Source: Thraustochytrium sp. TN22 (taxonomy: Eukaryota > Sar > Bigyra > Thraustochytrida > Thraustochytriidae). From it: 64,000 nt of DNA. Of this stretch, positions 28,902-37,403 are shown one piece after another (the first letter of the stretch is position 1; each line of letters begins with the position of its first letter). Position numbers and translations under genes: made by a program. Below the pieces are notes generated by a model, which saw only the letters and a list, made by a program, of their open reading frames with translations, was not told the DNA's origin and did not search any database. The stretch covers positions 129,984 through 193,983 of the forward strand of contig JABLUY010000021.1 of NCBI GenBank assembly GCA_013306675.1, written 5' to 3'.

Positions 28902-30200
28902 ATGGCGCACGAGAAGGCGGTTCTGCAGGCCGGGCTGCAGGCGCAGCAGCCGCTGCAGGAGGGCCGCGGCGCGGAGGAGGAGGCGGCGGCGGCGGCGCGC
29001 GCGGCGAGGCAGTGCCGCATCTGCCTGGAGTGCGCGGACGAGGAGGACGCGCTGCTGGAGGCGCTGGGCGGCGCGGAGGCCGCGCTGGCGAGGGCCGGCG
29101 CGGCGCTGCAAAGGCTGTGGAGGGCACATTGGGGCGCCGCGGCACAGGGAGAGGGAGAGGGAGACGGGGAGCAGGCGGCGGCGCGCGATGCCTGGGTTGC
29201 GCCGTGCGCGTGCAAAGGCACGCAGCGATGGGTCCACGTGGACTGCCTGCGCGCATGGCAGCGCGCGTGCCTAAAAAACGATAGTCTGTACAAGGCGGCG
29301 ACGTGCTCGGTGTGCAAAGCGAGGTACAGCTTGGGACCGCCGCGCATCCCGCTGCAGGAAAAGGTGGCGGAGTGGGCCAAGGGCTTCAAACCGGCCTTTC
29401 TGGTCATGCCCACGCTGCTGACCGTACCAGTCTTGCTCCTGCTCAAGGTGATTCTCGGCCTGCTCGTGGTGGCCACGGCGCTGAGCACAGCGCGCCTGCT
29501 GCTCTCGCACAGACGGCCGCTCTCAGTGTCGCCTGCCACGCCTCCGCGGCCGGTCCTGGCTGTGCCGCCGCTCGGGCGCCAGGCGCACGAGTTGGAACTC
29601 GTGGGCGACGCGCGCACGGCGAACCGGCAGCAGGTGGCGCTTGCGACGCCGACGGCACAGTCGCGCACGGCACGCGAGTCGCCCACGGCGCGCGAGTCCC
29701 AGTCGGCCCGCGCGCAGCGCCCGGCGCTGCGTGCTGGCTCTGTGCTGTACGCCACGGAGCGGTGCGCGAATGGGCCCTTTCGCGGCGCAGCTGTCCTCCT
29801 GGAGCGCGTCGACGAGCGGCACGGGGCGCGCGGCGTCATCGTGAACCAGCGCCTGCGTGGCGCCGGGCTTGCGTGCGCGCGTCACATCAGCAAGAACGTG
29901 GTTGACGGCGGCGTCTGGCTTGGGCGCGGCGGGCCGGTGGCTGACTCGAGCGTGACGGTCGTGCACCCCCTGGACAATGTGCCAGGATCCTCGGCGCTGG
30001 CTGGCGGCCTGCACATGGGCCACTATGCTAGCCTCCGCCACCTGGAGGCAAACCTGGATGCAGACTGCCTCCGTGAGGCGCGCGTCAAATTGCTCTTTGG
30101 CTGCACGGACTGGTCACAGGGCCAGCTGGAGCGCGAGATCTTGGATGGGTACTGGACCATCCAGGGGACGACGGCTCCGTCGGATGTGCTCCTGCTGTAA
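28902..30200 (+). CDS. RING-CH (MARCH-like) membrane protein fused to an AlgH/UPF0301 domain
   Basis: 432 aa; ATG at 28902. The N-terminal RING-CH finger has the C4HC3 order: C38-x2-C41, then CAC (C102, C104), H112, C115, and C135-x2-C138, with CACKGTQRWVHVDCLRAWQ as the clearest block. About 60 residues, Ala/Glu-rich, are inserted between the first two Cys and CAC, longer than usual. A hydrophobic hairpin follows at about 166-203, probably two membrane passes as in MARCH E3 ligases. A Ser/Arg-rich linker leads to residues 279-425, which match AlgH/UPF0301 (DUF179): GSVLYATERC, GVIVNQRL, WLGRGGPV, VVHPLDN, then LLFGCTDWSQGQLEREI. By analogy with MARCH proteins it would ubiquitinate membrane cargo; the AlgH domain has no firm function. 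The combination is unusual. Confidence 0.88.
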   Translation: MAHEKAVLQAGLQAQQPLQEGRGAEEEAAAAARAARQCRICLECADEEDALLEALGGAEAALARAGAALQRLWRAHWGAAAQGEGEGDGEQAAARDAWVAPCACKGTQRWVHVDCLRAWQRACLKNDSLYKAATCSVCKARYSLGPPRIPLQEKVAEWAKGFKPAFLVMPTLLTVPVLLLLKVILGLLVVATALSTARLLLSHRRPLSVSPATPPRPVLAVPPLGRQAHELELVGDARTANRQQVALATPTAQSRTARESPTARESQSARAQRPALRAGSVLYATERCANGPFRGAAVLLERVDERHGARGVIVNQRLRGAGLACARHISKNVVDGGVWLGRGGPVADSSVTVVHPLDNVPGSSALAGGLHMGHYASLRHLEANLDADCLREARVKLLFGCTDWSQGQLEREILDGYWTIQGTTAPSDVLLL

Positions 30201-30299
30201 CTACATTTCCTTTCCGTCCTGTGAAGTCGCGTGCAACCTCTCACCGACTCGATGCCCCAGCTCTCCCAACCCCATCACCATAGCCAACTGTTCTCTCCG

Positions 30300-30330
<31 letters not shown>

Positions 30331-30496
30331 AGCTACGCTCATTTCTAACTTATCGTTCTTTCTGACACTGCTACGAGCGGGGAGGAAGTTGATATCGTTC
30401 TTTCTGACACTGCTACGAGCGGGGAGGAAGTTGAGGTGCTTGCAAAAGGCAGCGCAGCGCGCTCTCGTCCTCCTGGTGCTCTCTTCCCTTTTGTCA
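30201..30496. other. Convergent 3' region with (CT)n and a perfect 42-bp tandem duplication
   Basis: A (CT)n tract at 30301-30328 precedes two identical 42-bp copies at 30351-30392 and 30393-30434 (starting TATCGTTCTTTCTGACACTG, ending GGGGAGGAAGTTGA). The identity of the copies points to a recent duplication. No gene. Confidence 0.85.
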
Positions 30497-32164
30497 TCAG
30501 TAGAAAGACGAAGAAGTGGTGATTGCTGGCTGGGCCTCACGGCGCAGCGAAGGCACGTGGTCGTTGATGATCTCGTCGATAGAGCGTAGACCGCGCGCAG
30601 GGACGCGGGGCAAATTGGCGACGCCAATGGTCTGCAGCGCCGACTTGACGTGGGGCCGCACGCGAATCCACAGGCTCTCCACGAAGTGATCCCGGTCATT
30701 GAGCTCCTTGACGTAGACGCGGCGAAAGAGGTCGTCCAAGTAGGAGTCCTGCGCCATACGCGCGGCCTTCTGCTGAAGCAAGTGGTTCGCGTAGAGATAA
30801 ACGCCAGCGGCGCCGGCCAGACTCGAAGCGGACAGCGTGAGCGAAAAGCCCCAGATGGAGGGCGCCAGGTAAATGGCGGCGAGAGAGACGAGGTTGCCGC
30901 CAAGGCCGACGCCGAGCGCCGTAAGCGTGCTGCGGCGCTTGTCGCTGTGGAACTCGACGCGCAGCAGCTCGAGCATCTCCATGTGCATGCGCAGCAGGCG
31001 CGCCGAGTCGTAAAGGTGCGTGATCATGTTGTCGATGCGCCGGTCTGGTGCGCGCAGCACCTCGTCAATGACGTCTTGGCGCGTGGCCTCGAGGTCCTGC
31101 AGCGATGACTTCCACGAGAGCTCCGGGCTAACCGCGTTGAAGTCGGGCGCCTCGCGGTGCTGGTCCTGGAACTGCAGCGTGCGGCCGGCGTTGCCCTTGT
31201 CCATGGTGACGGGCGTGTACATGGTGTAGATACGCGGCAGGTCCTTGCGCGGGATGACCTTGGAAAGGTTCCAGCAGAGCGAGCCGTAGGCGCGCGCGAA
31301 GTCGTGAATCTTCTTGAACTGGTCCACCTTGTTGAGCACAATGTGCAGCTTGTGGTCCATGCCGGCGAGCGAGTTCGTGAGCACCGAGAGCGTCTCGCCC
31401 GTGGTGCCGGGCTTGTCTGGGTCGAAGAAAAGCAGGATCACGTCGGCACGCTCCGCGAACCACCGCGTGACGCCCTCGAAGTCATAGCCGCGGTCGTTGC
31501 GGCTCGGGTCCACATTGGCGTAGGTGACGCTGTCCACCGGGCTGTCAATCATGCCAGGGCTGTCCACCAGCATGAGGTCCTGCACGCGCAGGTCCTTGCG
31601 GATCTTGACGTGCGTGTGGTGGATGAGGTTTGGTCCAAAGGCGCGCAGGCCGGCGAATCCCATATCCGGGCTGCCCACCAGCGTTGGCCCGTCCTGGTCC
31701 ATGTCACCCTGACCCGGCACGATGATGGTGAAGCCATCATCTGTGGGCGCCACGCCAGTGTTTTGCACGCGGCGCTCCAGCACGTGGTTGATGAAGGAGC
31801 TCTTGCCCGAGGAATGGTTGCCAAGCAGAAACACGAACGGCAGGGGTGTACGCGCCATGTTGGTCTCCAGCGGCCCGTGGAACTGCTCGTTTAGCGGGCC
31901 CAGCGTGCCGCGCACCAGCGCCTCCGTCCTGCTGTTCACATGCTGCGTCAGGCCCTTGCCGCTTTTAGCCTCGGTTGCCTCCGCCTCGCTCGACGAGCTC
32001 GACCCGCTCCACAGCCGCAGCGCCCGCCGCTGCGCCACATGGCCCGGCGCCAGCCTCACCGTACGCGTTGCGCGTGTCGCGTGTGCCAAGCCAGCCGCGC
32101 CAGCCGCGCCGGCTGCGCCAGCCGCGCCGGCCGCGCCGGCCGCGCGCCCAACCGCCCGCCGCAT
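30497..32164 (-). CDS. EHD-like dynamin-superfamily GTPase, possibly mitochondrial
   Basis: 555 aa; ATG at 32164. A large GTPase domain is complete: G1 GNHSSGKSS (115-123), switch region TDDGFT (141-146), G3 DSPGM (201-205) and G4 NKVD (278-281). The segments VDSPGMID, ADVILLFFDPDKPG, and VLNKVDQ leading into YGSLCWNLSK resemble EHD proteins (in EHDs, DAHKLD, VLNKADQ and YGALMWSLGK). There is no EH domain. A hydrophobic stretch at about 428-475 (LGVGLGGNLVSLAAIYLAPS and the next 25 residues) could be one or two membrane helices. The first 50 residues are Arg/Ala/Gly-rich with no acidic residue, fitting a mitochondrial presequence, although part is an expanded GAA repeat. It probably remodels or tethers a membrane, possibly mitochondrial. 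Location is inferred. Confidence 0.85.
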   Translation of the reverse strand: MRRAVGRAAGAAGAAGAAGAAGAAGLAHATRATRTVRLAPGHVAQRRALRLWSGSSSSSEAEATEAKSGKGLTQHVNSRTEALVRGTLGPLNEQFHGPLETNMARTPLPFVFLLGNHSSGKSSFINHVLERRVQNTGVAPTDDGFTIIVPGQGDMDQDGPTLVGSPDMGFAGLRAFGPNLIHHTHVKIRKDLRVQDLMLVDSPGMIDSPVDSVTYANVDPSRNDRGYDFEGVTRWFAERADVILLFFDPDKPGTTGETLSVLTNSLAGMDHKLHIVLNKVDQFKKIHDFARAYGSLCWNLSKVIPRKDLPRIYTMYTPVTMDKGNAGRTLQFQDQHREAPDFNAVSPELSWKSSLQDLEATRQDVIDEVLRAPDRRIDNMITHLYDSARLLRMHMEMLELLRVEFHSDKRRSTLTALGVGLGGNLVSLAAIYLAPSIWGFSLTLSASSLAGAAGVYLYANHLLQQKAARMAQDSYLDDLFRRVYVKELNDRDHFVESLWIRVRPHVKSALQTIGVANLPRVPARGLRSIDEIINDHVPSLRREAQPAITTSSSFY

Positions 32165-32631
32165 CGTCGTCGCGTGCTTGCTTTGTTCTGGCTTTGGTAG
32201 ACATGGTGATGCTCATCGCTCAAGATCATCAGCACCAGCGCCAGCAGCGGCGGAGCTGCCGGCCCGGTAGTGGTAACTTAGCTGTCGAGAAAAGAGGCCG
32301 TGACGACCACGACACGACGGCAGGCTGCCGCCGCTTGCGAGCAAGGCAATTCAGGCGAGCTGCTCAGACCACCGCATTGGCTCGCTTCTGAAGTTTACGT
32401 TCATCCAGTGCCCTCGACGGAAACTTGAAAATTACGGCTTGCTTCCAGGCCTACATACAGCTCGCAAGCTGCTCTCACGCGTCGCATCATTACATTATCA
32501 TCAACGTCGTCGTCAGGGCCATTCGTATTCGTCACATCATCATATCCCAATCACACCTCTATGCTTACTCGTATCCGCCTACCACGCGGGGGTCCCTCGG
32601 TGACGCCCGGCACAGGGGGCACTAAAGCGTA
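32165..32631. other. Upstream region of the dynamin-like gene
   Basis: Contains TAACTTAGCTG at 32274-32284, 110 bp upstream of the dynamin ATG, matching an element seen before other genes. AT content rises towards 32420-32630. No gene. Confidence 0.4.
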
Positions 32632-33000
32632 TTAAGAGGGTACTTTACTCCCGATTTGCTCCAAAAAAGTGGCCTAGAGTCTGGCGAAGTTAGTTCCGCA
32701 TTCGATCAAAAACGCAGCGATGGGGCCGAGCTTGAAGAGGCCCACTCGAAGCGACCCAAGGCTCCTGCCCCCTATTCATTTTGGCCGAAGGCGTGGTGGT
32801 TAGGATGAGATGAGCTCGGCAGTTCGCCCAGAGCGGCTTTGGGGGGAGCTCGCGCGCGACTTCGTCGCGGAGCGCGCTGGAGCCGCAGGCGCTGCGGCGC
32901 GCGGCTGCAGGCGGCCCTGGCGGGTGCCTTGTGCCTGCTCTCAGCTCGCACGCCCCTGCCGCAGCGCTTGGACGTGGAGTCGGGCCCGCACTGCGACATC

Positions 33001-33655
33001 ATGGCATCGGCGAGGCCTAACCACCGCGTGGAGGACGACAGCGACAGCGACAGCGACAGCGAGTTCGTGCCCCTGGACAAGCGGGACACAGGGGACGAAG
33101 ACGAAGAAGGAGAGGAGCTTGGCGACGAGGATGCTCGTGCTGAGGCCGCTGCGCAGCAAGACTTCGAAGACATACTTGCGTTGGTCGACGAACCGACGCG
33201 TGGTGCGAGTGCATGTTCGAGGTCGGCCTCATTCAGCACAAGACCGTTCCGGGGCTCGCAGTCTCGCCGGATGGAGTCGCTCGCGTCCGGCTTCCAGGCG
33301 CGGAGTGCGACGCATCGTCAGTACTATGCAGCGTCGAGATCAAGACGCGCGTCGCGCCTGGAGGCGCGGTAGACGCACGTATCGTGAGCACCCAGATGAA
33401 CACGTGGGGGACGAGACTTGGTGGAAGGCCATACCTGCCGAGCACCGCGCGCAAGTCTTGCACCAAGCTGTGGTCCTCCAAATCGATCACGTGCTCTACG
33501 TTGCTGCCAGCACGAGTTCGTGTTTGTACGCCTGCCTCGTTGAAGTGCCTCCGGACGCCCGGCTCGCCATGGAGCGCGCTCTGAAACCGTGGGCGGACAA
33601 GCTCACGACATGGGCGCACCAGAGCATCGACAGCGGGTGCGCCGCCCAAGCCACC
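33001..33655 (+). pseudogene. YqaJ/lambda-exonuclease-like PD-(D/E)XK nuclease relic
   Basis: Coding potential passes through three frames. An acidic segment (MASARPNHRVEDD, then a (DS)n run) from 33001 is in one frame. From about 33192 a second frame reads MFEVGLIQHKTVPGLAVSPD, then GVARV and SVLCSVEIKTRVAPGG: the SPDG Asp and the EIK pair are the classical YqaJ-type PD-(D/E)XK metal-binding positions. From about 33375 a third frame reads EHVGDETWWKAIPAEHRAQV and LHQAVVLQIDHVLYVAASTS, like the helix with a Gln that follows in YqaJ nucleases. At least two frameshifts therefore separate the pieces, and a third precedes the downstream transposase part. Introns are a less likely explanation in this intron-poor DNA. 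Confidence 0.6.
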
Positions 33656-33716
33656 TGCCATCTTCGGCGAGGAGGAGGGGGCGGTGCTGAGCTCGCACTT
33701 CCGGCTGTGGCGCGCC

Positions 33717-34676
33717 ATGCGCAAGCTTGTCGCTCTGAAGGGGCCCATGCGGCCCGTGCATGTCATCAAGTGCTTACCGCAGGAGCTATACAACGTCGCA
33801 AAGGGCGGCGTCGACGGAAGCACACAGTACGTGGAGCAGATCACCAACACGCAGTGCATGAATCTGAGCTGCGACCAGAACATCGCGTTGCGCACGTACA
33901 AGCAGCTCGTTGTCAACGCCATCGTGGTCTACCGCTACTTACAGGCTGCGAGGAAGAGCAACCTCGAAGACAGCGACGGGCTAAAGGCCCTCCGCGACAA
34001 GGTGAACCGCTCTGAAGCGCTCAGCACTGTCTCGTTCCGCCTCACTGTCGACATGGTCCGTCACGTCTACAGGAGCAGGCAGCTCGATACGGCGCAGGTG
34101 GAGTTCAACATGCAGCCAAGCATGCCCAAGCCCACTGGGCTCACCAGGGAAGCGGCGAGGGACCTCGTGACCGCCGGTAAGCGCAAGCGAACCCCCGAGT
34201 TGCAGAAGTTCTTCAACCACGGCCAAGCCCGCGACATCCGCCTCGATGCCGCACTGCAACATGACTCAGAGGCAGCGGGAAAGGCATCCTTCAACGCCAA
34301 CAACAAGAGGATTCCCGCCAAGCGGCTCTGCGTCATCTGCGGCAAGCAAACGCACCGTCGTTGCACCATCTGCGGTGTGCCTCTGCACGTGTTCATGAGA
34401 AAGAATGAACGCACAACCTGCTTTTCCAAGTGGCACACGCGCGTGCGCGTCGAGCCTCACGAAGGCTTCAAGAAGCGCAAGACAAACGTCAACGGAACAC
34501 CTTCGCCCATTTGCCTCGATCATGTCGATTCGAGCAGCGCCAGTGCCTCGTCCGGTACCCCTACAGCGCAGAGCAGGAACGACCACGTAGCCCAAGCCAG
34601 CTACACCGACACCCCATCAAGCCATAGTTCAAGATCCTCTCGCAGCAGCCTCAGCACGAGTCCATCGTGCCCTTGA
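33717..34676 (+). CDS. piggyBac-like transposase C-terminal part with zinc ribbon (relic)
   Basis: 319 codons from the first ATG (33717); the frame is open upstream to about 33650 (PPAIFGEEEGAVLSSHFRLW). ELYNVAKGGVDGSTQY resembles the piggyBac YNxxMGGVDxxDQ block, and YKQLVVNAIVVYRYLQAARK its following helix. After a basic linker (GKRKRTPELQKFFNHG), a zinc ribbon CVICGKQTHRRCTIC then VPLHVF and TTCFSKWHT matches the Cys-rich C-terminus of piggyBac-derived proteins (C-x2-C, C-x2-C, CFxxWHT). The tail is Ser/Thr-rich. The upstream DDE catalytic domain expected for this family is not found, so the product cannot transpose by itself as written. It may be an unusual family in which the nuclease replaces part of the transposase. 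Confidence 0.6.
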   Translation: MRKLVALKGPMRPVHVIKCLPQELYNVAKGGVDGSTQYVEQITNTQCMNLSCDQNIALRTYKQLVVNAIVVYRYLQAARKSNLEDSDGLKALRDKVNRSEALSTVSFRLTVDMVRHVYRSRQLDTAQVEFNMQPSMPKPTGLTREAARDLVTAGKRKRTPELQKFFNHGQARDIRLDAALQHDSEAAGKASFNANNKRIPAKRLCVICGKQTHRRCTICGVPLHVFMRKNERTTCFSKWHTRVRVEPHEGFKKRKTNVNGTPSPICLDHVDSSSASASSGTPTAQSRNDHVAQASYTDTPSSHSSRSSRSSLSTSPSCP

Positions 34677-34931
34677 TGCAGCCCAAGTTGGCCTCAGCAT
34701 CCGCACAGGCCAGTCGGAAGTGACCAACACTTTACGCTTCCATACAAACCCAGTAGTTGAAAGTTCCAAAAATGATTAGAATCATGATAGCAACAGGTCA
34801 GTCGAGCGCAAGCAGGAGAGCCGATTTACTAGGGATAATATGGCTATCCTGATTAAACTCCGTCTAGGGCGATGGGATTGGGATATTATAAGTACCATGG
34901 TAGTGCTTCACAAGCGAAGGGAAAGGTCTCG

Positions 34932-37403
34932 TCAGGCCTTGGGCTCGGGAGGGTGGCCTGGGAATGCAATCAAGATACTCCGAACGTGGGCCTCCCAGTC
35001 CAGGTCCTTGGGCGGGTCCGTGAGCGCGAGCTTCACCCATGGCTCGGACTCGTTGACGTGCAGCATGCGCTCGGGATGAATGTAGACGCTCTCAATCGTG
35101 TCCAGCAGAGGCTGCACCTGCTGAGGGTCCTTGCCCTGGAAGATGACGTGCTGGAGCCAAACGGACCAGCGCGGGAGGAAGACGCGTTGCACAAGGTCGC
35201 CTGAAAGGCGCGAGGCATAGGAATGTAGGAGCGCGGTCTTGTCGGACCAGATGGTGTACAGCGCGCGCAGGTCGGCGAGCTCAGCCTCGGAGACGAAGGA
35301 GGCATCCACGGAGTCGGGGGCGTTGGCCCACATCCAGTGCGACTGGAGCAGAGAGCCAAGCATGCGGCCAGTGCGCAAGATGATCTCAGCCTGCTGAATG
35401 GCGCCAACCTTGATGCTGCGCTTGTTCATGCGCTCCATGCGCGCCGAGGCCTGCTCGGCGGCATCGCAGAGCACCTGACGAGCAAAGCTGATGACATCGT
35501 ATTTGTAGACCTGGGCGGCGAAGAGTTGGGGCTGCTTGGAGGTGCCAACATCGGCGAGCAGTTTTGCGCAGTGACGAAACTCCTTGTCGTCATAGCGGAA
35601 GCTGGTGGGCTGGAACTCAGCGCGGCGCAGGCCAAATGCCGGCCGGAGCTCAAGCACGCACTTGGTGTTGCCCAGGCCAACAAAGTACTTGGGACGGCTG
35701 TACGCGGTCTGCAAGGCGCAGAGCCAGGCGTCGGAGAGCGCCTCGTTGCGCGCAGACGGCCAGGGCCCGAGCTGGTAGCGCGACTGCGCCCATGCGCGCA
35801 TCCAGAGCTCGATGGGCTCATTTGCCACGTGCTCCCAGGCGAGGTCCAGCACGTGGTGGTAGATCACCTCGTTCTGCTCGATGCCCTCCATGCTGATGCC
35901 GATGCCCTCGACGCTGCCCTCCGTGAGCGCCTTGGTCATCTTCTCCGCGACAAGGCTCATCTCGCCGGCCATACCCTGTGTACCGCCAAAGTTGTGCAGG
36001 TAGGTCCAGATGACGCGGTGCGTCTGCAGCTGCAGACGCTCCCACTGGGCGCGCTTCTCGCCGCGCAGATCCAGCAGCAGAAGGCGGCTCCGCGGCACGG
36101 CGCCCAGCATGTCGTGCACCTTCTTGGGGCTCCAGCTGGCCTCGTCATTGACGGCGAACCAGAGCTGCATCACGAGCGAGGCGGCCGGGTCCACCTCGTG
36201 CGTGGCGACCCACACCGCGCTCAGGCTCTTGCGCGTGTCCGCGTGGCCCGGGCTCATCTCGTTAAAGAGGTCGCAGGAGTAAAAGTGCTCCGGCACGAGC
36301 GCAAGCTCCTTAGCGTACTCCTTGAGCTGCTCCGCCACAAAGCGCATGGTGATCTGGCCGGCCTGCGCGTCGCTGGGCTTGATGCGCCGCACCATCGAGT
36401 CCGCCTCGCTCCAAAAGCCGGACCAGGCCGAGGCCGCCTCCGTTGAGACAGACTCGGCCAGCTGCCGCGGCACATGCAGGTTGAAGGTGGGCAGGATGGG
36501 CGCAATGCCGAGGTCCGCCATGCGCTGCAAGATGCGGTGCTGCAGGCGCAGCTGCGCCTCCAGCCAGGCGTCCGACACGGGCGCGCCGATGTGCTGCAGA
36601 TTGCCCATGCGGTGCCACGACAGGTAGGCGGCGCCCGTGAAGAAGTCCTCGCGCGCAAAGGGCTTGGGCTGCAGCATCTCGCGCCACACGCGGTCCCAGA
36701 TGGCCTCCTGCCCAACGTGCGCGAGTGCCAGGTTCACGCCGTGCAGCGCCATCCAATCCAGCTCCTGCTCCCAGCGCTCCCAGCCCCAGGTCGACATGCT
36801 ATAGCTCCAGGTGACCTGGTTCAGGTAGTACCGCTTGCTAGCGCGCGCGCGCACGCGCCCAGGCCGCGTCGTGACCATGCCCACGCACCGGAGCCCGGAC
36901 GGCAGCTTCTCGCCGCGCGACGCCCACGACAGGAGGTCCACCCCGCAATCGCGCCGGTAAAAGTCGGCCATGGCAAAGCTCAGTGCGCTCAGCGAGCTGC
37001 CGCGGAAAAGCACGCCCTCGGCGCCCAGGTCGCGCACCTCAAACCAGTCCAGGTCGCTCGGCGAGCCGTCCAGCGCGCCGCTCTCGTTTAGCTCAAAGCG
37101 CAGCTTGGCGCGGTCCAGCGCTGGCGCGCGCCGCTGCGCCAGGGCGCGCAGGCCTTCCAGGCGCTCTTCCGCGTCAGGAGTCACCTGCGCCACGCGAGGC
37201 GCTGCGCCGGCGTGTCGCCGCGGCGGTAAATCGCGCGCGCGCGAGCTCAGCCCCGACGGGGGCTGCTGCGACGCCGTGCTTGTGAGCGTTGCTACCCACG
37301 CCAAGCACACCACCGCCGCCACCGTCACCGCGCACAGCGCCGCCACCGGCCAGCGCGGAGCCCCCGCGCCGCGCCACGCCGGCCGCCGCGCCCGCGCGCC
37401 CAT
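34932..37403 (-). CDS. NAGLU: Alpha-N-acetylglucosaminidase (GH89)
   Basis: 823 aa; ATG at 37403. GH89 enzymes remove terminal alpha-GlcNAc, in animals from heparan sulfate in the lysosome. A single hydrophobic segment at about residues 18-42 (PVAALCAVTVAAVVCLAWVA) after an Arg-rich head suggests a type II signal anchor rather than a cleaved signal. Family blocks are strong: SYSMSTWGWERWEQELDWMA, LHGVNLALAHVGQEAIWDRV, FFTGAAYLSWHRMGNLQHIG, DLFNEMSPGHAD and MEGIEQNEVIYHH. The two Glu in FNEM and IEQNE correspond to the catalytic pair of human NAGLU (E316 and E446). The length is close to human NAGLU (743 aa) plus the N-terminal anchor. An AGCTTAGCTGAGCTG element lies 177 bp upstream. It is likely in a lysosome/vacuole or Golgi lumen, perhaps acting on cell-wall or scavenged glycans. 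Confidence 0.95.
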   Translation of the reverse strand: MGARARRPAWRGAGAPRWPVAALCAVTVAAVVCLAWVATLTSTASQQPPSGLSSRARDLPPRRHAGAAPRVAQVTPDAEERLEGLRALAQRRAPALDRAKLRFELNESGALDGSPSDLDWFEVRDLGAEGVLFRGSSLSALSFAMADFYRRDCGVDLLSWASRGEKLPSGLRCVGMVTTRPGRVRARASKRYYLNQVTWSYSMSTWGWERWEQELDWMALHGVNLALAHVGQEAIWDRVWREMLQPKPFAREDFFTGAAYLSWHRMGNLQHIGAPVSDAWLEAQLRLQHRILQRMADLGIAPILPTFNLHVPRQLAESVSTEAASAWSGFWSEADSMVRRIKPSDAQAGQITMRFVAEQLKEYAKELALVPEHFYSCDLFNEMSPGHADTRKSLSAVWVATHEVDPAASLVMQLWFAVNDEASWSPKKVHDMLGAVPRSRLLLLDLRGEKRAQWERLQLQTHRVIWTYLHNFGGTQGMAGEMSLVAEKMTKALTEGSVEGIGISMEGIEQNEVIYHHVLDLAWEHVANEPIELWMRAWAQSRYQLGPWPSARNEALSDAWLCALQTAYSRPKYFVGLGNTKCVLELRPAFGLRRAEFQPTSFRYDDKEFRHCAKLLADVGTSKQPQLFAAQVYKYDVISFARQVLCDAAEQASARMERMNKRSIKVGAIQQAEIILRTGRMLGSLLQSHWMWANAPDSVDASFVSEAELADLRALYTIWSDKTALLHSYASRLSGDLVQRVFLPRWSVWLQHVIFQGKDPQQVQPLLDTIESVYIHPERMLHVNESEPWVKLALTDPPKDLDWEAHVRSILIAFPGHPPEPKA

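Larger units (their letters stand above)
32632..34856 (+). mobile_element. Degenerate piggyBac-like DNA transposon carrying a nuclease-like domain (boundaries tentative)
   Basis: The coding relic at about 32839-34676 is bounded by TTAA at 32632-32635 and 34853-34856, the target-site type of piggyBac elements. Inside each TTAA lies a small imperfect hairpin: GAGGGTA-ctt-TACTCCC on the left and AGGGATAATATGGCTATCCT on the right. Read inward from each TTAA, they share AGGGTA/AGGATA, but this is weak as a terminal inverted repeat. The interior encodes, in order, an acidic N-terminal segment, a PD-(D/E)XK-like nuclease core and a transposase C-terminus with a zinc ribbon. A full DDE catalytic core is not visible. 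Base composition is less GC-rich than neighbouring genes. The ends are a hypothesis; a TTAA pair this far apart could occur by chance. Confidence 0.4.
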
